DNA of 64,000 nucleotides from the NCBI GenBank assembly GCA_036365455.1, contig JAWQUS010000020.1:20159001-20223000 (forward strand), given 5' to 3'. Below are positions 37,801 to 46,800 of this stretch, piece by piece (position 1 is the stretch's first letter; every line of letters starts with the position of its first letter). Both the position numbers and the translations under genes were made by a program. Source of the DNA: Macrosoma leucophasiata (lineage: Eukaryota > Arthropoda > Insecta > Lepidoptera > Hedylidae). Below the pieces are notes generated by a model, which had not been told where the DNA came from, did no database searches, and worked only from the letters and a program-made list of their open reading frames with translations.

Positions 37801-40800
37801 TTATTTTATCTTTTTAAATAACTATCTTTTATAACTGCCTTAGTAGCGTAGTGGTAGCAGGCCACTACTATTACGCTGGAGGTCCTGGGTTCGATTCCCG
37901 GGTCGGGGACTATCAGAGATAACGGTTTAAAATCCTTTATCTCTGCTTCTATTGGGATTTTTCCATTTTCTGGAAGTTTCCCAGTACCCCGGAGTTTGGT
38001 AATGTGCCCGGAGATGGCAACAGCTTCGCCACCTGTTACATGGGCCAAAACGTAACCGGCGAGTCGTGGGTGTTTGCATGTATGATTGAATGCATGCATT
38101 TACCTCTGCCTACCCCTTCGGGGATTACAGGCGTGAAGTTACGTTACGTTATCTTTTATTTATTTAAACTTGAATGCACCTAGTATATAAGGTGGAATGC
38201 CATAGGACATTCTCTACCGGTCAACCTTGAGGTAGTGGGATACTGATAGTAGGGGTGCAATTATAAAAACCATATGGAGAGTAGGAATAGGTATTTGTTG
38301 GTGGTAGAGTTCGTTCGCGTAGGCACCACCGCATTACGTTATATACTTGCCTGTTAAATGGTAGTGTTCAGCACTATCGTGTTCCGGTCAGGTGGCAATG
38401 TACGGTCCTGTAATTTCCGGCACAGAGGCATTACAGCTTAGGATTCAGGAGTGGTTACGCATCTGCATTTTGACCTCTAGTCATTGTATAGGTGTTAATA
38501 GGCTGTAGTCATCACTTAACATCAATGTGAACTGCATGCTTGTTTGCCACTTTCATAACATTAAAAAACTAGTTCTGTTTTAGTTAACACAATTCTGTAA
38601 CAAACGTTTGAAGTGCTCTGTTTACTTAATTGTAAAATTGTTGTGATATCTATTCACTTGAAATACAAACGTTATCTGCAAACATTATTTCTAATGAAAA
38701 CTATGCGCAAAACACATTTTAGTAACTATTAAAAGGTCAAGCTGAAATGGAATGTACTTATAATAATAAAGAGAAGGCATTTCAATATCTTGATCTGGCT
38801 CACGAGGTTGTTGCCAGGTTGCTGGAGGGACAAAAAGATAACATCAATAAAAAGGTCTTTTAACTGATGACGGACTATGCGTGATTTCTCAATTTAGCTT
38901 TTTATCTAAAACACAACAGAGAATGCAGGTAAACTGCTCACGAGTTGGTTATTATAATGTTATGGCCCCTTAATGACTATTACAGAGACAACAACTTGGG
39001 CCTCAGGGTGGCAGCACTGGCAACGCATCTGCATTTTGATCTCTGGTTTTTGTGTAGGTGTCAATATAGTCTAGGCTGCAGTCGTCACACCACCCATAAA
39101 AACTGCATGATTTTTTCACCTTTACATACAAATATATATATATAAAACTGTAGTGTCGATAACTTCGGAAAATTTCAAACCTTACAAATCTCAGTTATAT
39201 ACAAAGACCAATTATCCAATATACAAAGTGTAGCTGAAAAGGTCCAACAACATAAAACATCGTATTGATGTTAACATGTAACAAGTTTCAAATCATTTAA
39301 CGTAACGTAAACAATAAAATCACAACTTTTTTTCCATACAAACTGACTGCCTCGGTAGCCTAGTGGTAGCAGGCCACTACTACTTCGCTGAGGCCCTGGG
39401 TTCGATTCCCGGGTAGGGAGGGGGTTATCAGAGATAATGGTGTAAAGTCCTTTATCTCTGGTTCTATTGGGATTTTTCCATTTTCTGGTATTCATGGGCC
39501 AAAACGTAACCGGCGAATCGTGGGTGTTTGCATGTATGATTGAATGCATGCATTTGCCTCTGCCCACCCCTTCGGGGATTACAGGCGTGAAGTTACGTTT
39601 TTTTTTTTGACCACCCTAACAAGTCGTCAATAAAAACGCTCAGCATTTCACACACACGTGTATCACATATTCACATATCGTGCGTGGCGTCGGTGAGTCG
39701 GATATTTAAAGATGCTTATCCTTTAAATGAGCCGTCTGATGTCGTTCTATTTAACCATTTCAGTCCTTATCCTACCTCCAAGACGAGGCGCAGCGCGGCC
39801 ACTTCGACGTGATCCTGCACGTCGGCGACTTCGCCTACGACATGGACACGGACGACGCGCTCGTCGGCGACCAGTTCATGCGGCAGATACAGCCTCTAGC
39901 CGCCATGCTGCCCTACATGACCTGCCCCGGCAACCACGAGGAGAAATAGTAAGTATTCGGTGCAGGACCGTCGAAATGACCCTAACATGAGGCATATAAA
40001 ATAAAACAATAAAATGGAGATGTTGTGAGATCGGCTCCGGTTCGTCCACGTCCCCGAAATAAATGGGTAAATTGAAGAAGAATCCGAAAAAAATACGATT
40101 AATTTATTCAAGAATAGATTTTAGAGTTGCAATTACATTGTATTTAAAAGATTTTATCATTTTCAACCGTGTTCAACATGGCGGCGATACAGCCGACGCT
40201 TGAGCTAGTAGTTGATCGTACCTATGTAGATAAAACAAAAATAATCGATTTCGATAGTATTTAGATCTATATTACTTTTTTCTCCAAGTGTCATAATAAT
40301 GACAAAATGACATCGCCCGCCATATTCGCCATGTTGGTTTTGAGTTGCAATTCCTCCTGGTGGTTGCCATTAATAAAAAAAAATTCTAACTGCAAATAAT
40401 ATTTTGTAACTGCAAACAAAGCTAATAAATTGAAAATATGCATTAAAAAACGTTTTTATATTTATTTTGCCTGTTAATGTTATTGTGTACAATACATGGC
40501 CGGAGTTCCATACATTTATGCAACATCACCTTTGACTTCAGGCGAGACTGAAACTCGCGGCCACTGGGAATCTAGTCCAGCCGCTCTTCCGACTGAGCTA
40601 CCGAAGTCCTTCCCGATTCGTCAAATCAGAATCAGAAACTCATTTATTCATTTAGGGTGACAGGCACCTCTTATGACACGTCAAAAACAAACAAAATAAA
40701 TTAAAGTGAATAACAATTGATATACATGTCAAACAAGATAAAAAATATATGTAAAATCAAGAATATCACTAAGATAAAACTAAATGTAATAAACTAATGT

Positions 40801-43800
40801 AAAAAGTATATCAGTAGAATGTCTCATTTCCCCTTTACAAACTGATAACAAAGAGTAAAAAGAAAAGAAAAAGAGTCATTCTTTGAAATCTTTCCTTCAC
40901 ATTTATTGCATTGCCTCATGGTGGCAGTAGCGATATCTATTGATAACAATGCTATTGTCAATTACAAATACATAGTTTTATTCGATTAAGTGTAATACCC
41001 AAAAGAATGTGCAATAACAGTATGTCTGTGTGCGCCGTTAGCAACTTCAGCAACTACCGCAACCGCTTCTCGATGCCGGGCGGCCACGAGAGCCTGTTCT
41101 ACAGCTTCGACCTCGGCCCCGTGCACTTCGTGTCGCTCTCCACCGAGTTCTACTACTTCATCAACTACGGCCTCAAGTCGCTCGTCGCGCAGTACGAGTG
41201 GCTGGTGCGGGACCTCGCCCGGGCCAACTCCAGGGAGAATAGGTCAGTGCAGCCGTTATCTACCGGTGGTAGAGCTCCTGTGTCCTGGCAGGCTCGAGGG
41301 CGCAGGCACCACCGCATTACCTAATCAATCTGCCACTAAATCTGCTGATAGTGTTCAGCACTATCGTGTTCCCGTTAGATGGTAATGTATGGCCCCGTAA
41401 TAACTATCACAGAAATTTAACAACTTAGGTCTCAGGGGTGGCAATGCGTCATGTATTTACTTTTACGCAGATATTATTATCACAAACCGTAAAAATTACA
41501 TTTCAATATTTTTCGATAATTATCCCAAAAAATATCGTAACGGAGTATAAGAAATTAGATTTTAGTTAGTTCGCGTCAATCTGAAGGACGCAAGTTCAAT
41601 CATTACCCGAAACCGAATCGTACAAAGAATAATTCTATTCAGTCGTTTCGTAGGCCTGGTTCACTGCGACGCAGGTATCCGGGGCGGATGGTGAAATGTA
41701 TGAAACATATACAGCGTATTTGATACCATTTTAAATAAAACTAATTTTACAAATTTACCTCGCGTATATTACATTTAAACGTAACTTCACGCCTGTAATC
41801 CCCGAAGGGGTAGGCAGAGGTAAATGCATGCATTCAATCATACATGCAAACACCCACGACTCGCCGGTTACGTTTTGGCCCATGTAACAGGTGGCGAACC
41901 TGTTGCCATCTCCGGGCACATTACCAAACTCCGGGGTACTGGGAAACTTCCAGAAACTAGAAAAATCCCAATAGAAGCAGAGATAAAGGATTTTAAACCG
42001 TTATCTCTGATAGTCCCCGACCCGGGAATCGAACCCCCCATATTACATTTAATTATATTTAAAATTTCATCTCGTAAATGCGCGTCGCATTGAACCGCTT
42101 TAGTTGAGCTATAAGCTATATTCGTCTCAATCCTTCGGTTCAGATAAGATGCACGATACCGAGGTTCGAAGTGAATATTATCTCGATAAAATATACCTTG
42201 ACCATTATTTTGTCAATAATTAATGTCTCTACGCGTATCCGAACGCGATTTCTTGCTTCTGCGTGTAATTTTTTACGCGACGCTTTAAGAATGTTTCACA
42301 CAATGCGTTTAACCATCGACGACACAACGCAGCTTCTCTCCCTAGACACCTCATACAAGGCGAGCGGTTTCTGGCAATGCATAGGTACGCCAAATCGAGC
42401 TTATAATATCCACCAACTTATAATGCTCTAAAGAGTATAACAAATACTGGTTTTATCGTCGATGCGTTTAAGGCAGGGCGGAAAAATTTACAAAGGGGAT
42501 GTCAAAATAACGCAGCCTTTTATTTTAGTTTTAATCTTCTATATTTTAGTTATAATCTTAATAAATCCTCTTTTACAATACATTTTAATTCAGGTAAAGT
42601 ATTAAATATTTGTAAATATATTAACTTATACCAAGAAAAAGACATTAAGCATAGAGTGGTGTTGCATAGTGAGGCAATGAAGAGATAAATTAATGGAATC
42701 ACCGTGTATTTGTGTTTGGCTTCATAATAACTACCATACAGACATAACAACTTAGGTCTCAGGGGTGGCAACGCATCTCAATTTTCTCCTCTGGTTTTTG
42801 TGTAGATGTCTATAGGCTGCAGTCATCACTTAATATCAATGTGAGCTGCATGCTTGCCACCTTCCTTACATATATCTGATAGATATCTATAAAAGATATT
42901 TAACCCGTCAAGTCACGAGAAAAATATGTCAATTTTCAATTGTGTCTAGCCGCCGGCGGCTTTACGTTTCTTGAAGGGTTAAAAGAAGAATCATATTGTT
43001 AATCTGTAAGCCTGCATGATATAATGGGGATGGTCTACAGAGCGACGCGGCCCTGGATCGTAGTGTACGGCCACCGGCCCATGTACTGCACAGACGTGGG
43101 TGACGACTGCTGGGACCTCTACCTGCCCAACCGCGTCGGCTTCCAGGGCCGCTTCGGTGAGTCCCACACTCGCCCGTGACCCGCGACCCACACACCGTCC
43201 GCAACGATCCTAGCCTCCGATGTGGCCCATCTGAGTAAGCCCGAGAGTTCTTTTGGATTATCTTGAGTGTTTCTAATTAAAATATGTTTCACCTTGTCGA
43301 ATACCTCCTTCGAATCTTCGCTTTATTTATATAAGGCCGATCGAATTTTCCTTTACCGTGAGACCACCTCAGTTCGATTTATTATTGACTTCGGGTACTA
43401 ATCCAACATGAGATCTCTGAATAACTTACCCAGCCGCTTTACTATCTACTGAGCTACCGAAATTCCACATCCTATTGTCGATTTATCTTTCACATTTCAT
43501 TGCATTGCCTTGCGGTGGCGGTAAGCAGTTTAGATTTAGAAATTATAGAAAGAGTTTCGATTTTTGGTGATACTCAGCATGGTACGAGGTATCCCACATA
43601 TCATGTACTCAAATACTATTTATTTATTTATTTTATAACAGGTTCTTTTGTACTTACAGCTTAGCCAAAACGCACAACAAGATAAATTGCAGTACATACA
43701 TTTAAAATTAACATGACGTACATACACTAATAATACATTAAAAACATTACACATTTACTCAAAAACTATATCTGACGAGTTCGATCAAGTAATTTAAAAA

Positions 43801-46800
43801 TACCCCCCGACATATCGATGGGTCACAATAGGCTTTCGCCTGCGATGCTTACGGGTTTTTAAATCAATAGAACAACAATGCAGCCGTCGCGGTCGTTGCG
43901 GACATTAAGTGGAACGTACCCATTATCTCATGTTCAGGCGGCAGGGTCTCCATAAAACCAGAGGAATGACCACACGTCAGGCTTACAGGTAATTTAAATC
44001 CCTTCATTTACACGGTCCAAAGGTTGAGGAATCATCACTCAGCGGCAGGAAAGGGGGATAATGCGGCCAGTATATCAAACTTGGATGTCGTAGGCCTTTA
44101 GGTACACAGATAGAGGAAAGATGAAGTGTAGAGGTGATGGAGTTAATGACCAGATTACCGACGTCTGCGAACCTAAATTACGGTGGTGTGGTCTGGTGTC
44201 AAAGGGAGACAGGACGTCAGTTCCGATCCCGGGCTGAGGGCCGGTCGGTTGAAGACATACGTTGCCGTGGCTGGTGCTTAGGTAGATAAATGATCAGGCG
44301 TCAGGGTGGCGGAGATTAGGCGGCTAAAGTACTGACATCCGAGGACCAAGGACGAAATTCACAGACAGCACTACGACTTTACTTTGACTTGAAGTCGGAC
44401 TTTCGTTTTTTTTTGTTTCATCGTGTCAAAACTCTTAACTTTATTTTGGGAAGTACATTTTTACTGTGTATAGAATAAAAAGAGTAAAGTAAAATAATGA
44501 GTCTAACATGTCTGTGAAAGAAAATAAACGTTGAAAATTCGACTTCAAGTCAAAAAATAAAGTTATAGTGCGGTCTAGAGCTCTCCTCTTTAGAGCCTAA
44601 ATTACGCGATACACTGATCCAATGCTGGGGCGAAACGGGATGCGATTCGAGCCCAAACTCAGGGCGAGATTCACAGACCGCACTACGACTTTACTTTCGA
44701 GCAAAGTTCGCTTCGAACTGTCAAAACCCATACATTTCTGACAGTTCTTAGTTCTTAGCATACTTTGCTCAAAGTAAAGTCGTAGTGCGGTCTGTGAATC
44801 TCACCATCAGAGTCAGTCGGTTGTAATGATCCAATGCCGGGGAGAGACGTGATGCAGGTTCGAGCCCAAACTCAGGGTCAGTCAGTATTGTAGACTATTT
44901 CGCGATGATCAGGCGTCAGGGTAACGAAAATATTGCTGCCAAAGTACTAACGTCCTAGGACTTAGAGCCTATATTGCCCGGTGGGGTGGAGAGGGCGTGG
45001 GTTCGATCCCTAGCTGAGGGCCGGTCCGTTGCAGGCTGCTGCGGCCCTGGGTGGTTCTGTTCGGACACCGGCCGATGTACTGTAGCAACTCCGATGACAT
45101 CGACTGCAGCGTTGAATACACGAGGAAGGGTCTGCCGTTTTTGGGGATTTACAGTGAGTCTGCATGTTTTTTTTTTAATAGCTTAAATGCCTTATTTCTA
45201 GTGAAGTGGTTGGTCGATGCATTTTACAAGATGAGTATTTGCTGTGTATCATAGTCTAGCGTGGTCCCAAAGCAAGAGTGAATATCTTTATTTGTAAAAC
45301 TCCAGGGACCCATCTATAATTTGCGCGAACTGTACTGTGGCAATCCTTGACACTGCCTTGTCGGTTCAATGGTCGCAGTCGCGATGCTGAAGTTTTGAGT
45401 TCCTGGGTTCAATCCCTAGGACAGGAAAAAGCTTTTATTGAGTTTTTCTGTGAGAATTCCCAGTAATAGAGCGGTGTGTGTGTTGTTGTCTGTGCACGTA
45501 AAATCCGTCGGTCCTGCGCCCTATTTCTACAGTCGGGTCGAATTACCTCACTGGTGATAGAGCTCCAGTGACGGAGCTCGCGGGCGTATGCACCAACGCA
45601 TTACCTAATATACTTGCTGCTAAATGGTAGTGTTCAGCAGTATCGTGTTCCGGTCAGGTAGTATGTACGGCTCTGTAATTTCTGCCATAGAGGCATAACA
45701 CCTTAGGCCTCAGGAGTGGTAACGCATCAGCATTTCGACCTTGGAGTGAGGGAATAGGTAGTGCACCTGTATTTGCGCGTAGTTCACAGTTGGTTAGTCT
45801 CCTTTGAAATTGACCGCCGTGACCGAAATTCGGTCTGGAGGAGAGGCAAACCAGCTTAGGCAAAATAAAGGCTGCTATATTCTCCTAACACGAATGTGGT
45901 CTGTACCCCTCAGGTCTGGAGAGCCTGCTGAAGGAGTACGGCGTGGACCTGGTGATCTGGGCGCACGAGCACTCGTACGAGCGCACCTGGCCGCTCTACG
46001 ACCTCAAGGTCTACAACGGCTCCTACGACAAGCCTTATGTTAATCCCAAGTTAGTATTTCACAAGGCTGGTCGATTATATTACGCTTGCATGTGTTTATG
46101 TGCTAGCGATGCGCGACTATAATTGATTACATTCGGATTATTTGACTTCATAGGCCATTCGAATGTTGTCTGGTAGGTAAATAAGTAGCGAACGGGACTG
46201 CAAATACTGCTATCTAAAAGTTATCTCTGTTTACAAAAAATGCGCGTCTGACTTTGTCCATCGGTACATATGATATTATTATGTATTTCTTTTCAACCGA
46301 TTTTTGAAGGAGATAATTCGTCGGCAATGTTTATGTACTCGTATGTAATAACAAACCATAATCTGAAAACTAAGGTGTGATTTGACCGATGAGAACAAGT
46401 TACACTCAAGTAAAGAAAGTTACTTCGTGATGGTCGCTTAAGAACATCGACCGATTCTTCTGGCTATTCGGAGCTTAAGACCAAAAAATCCAACCATTAA
46501 AAACTGTTTTTTTTTTATTGTAAAACATTATTGTTGTGTTGATGACTATGATGTGTCCTGGGTTTTTTTTTTTGTAATTCATTCGTACGTTTTATTTGAA
46601 AGAACGAATGTCGATTTACAATTTTATAAATGCGCGTTTTCGTCCGAATTACTCCGAATGCCTTGAAAGTGTTTTGTACAAAAGTTTGTGTAGTGTGTGT
46701 GAGTAAGACTGAAACCAAATTTAAATAAGGTAAACGCATTTTTTATATAATTGTCACAGTGCCGGATAAAGCCTGTGCGGGGCCCGTAGCAAATGTGATC

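Noticed and set aside
35227..42093. Several similar small proteins starting MHAFNHTCKHPRLAGYVLAH
   Set aside because: They are translations of the same SINE family on one strand at four places, not a gene family.
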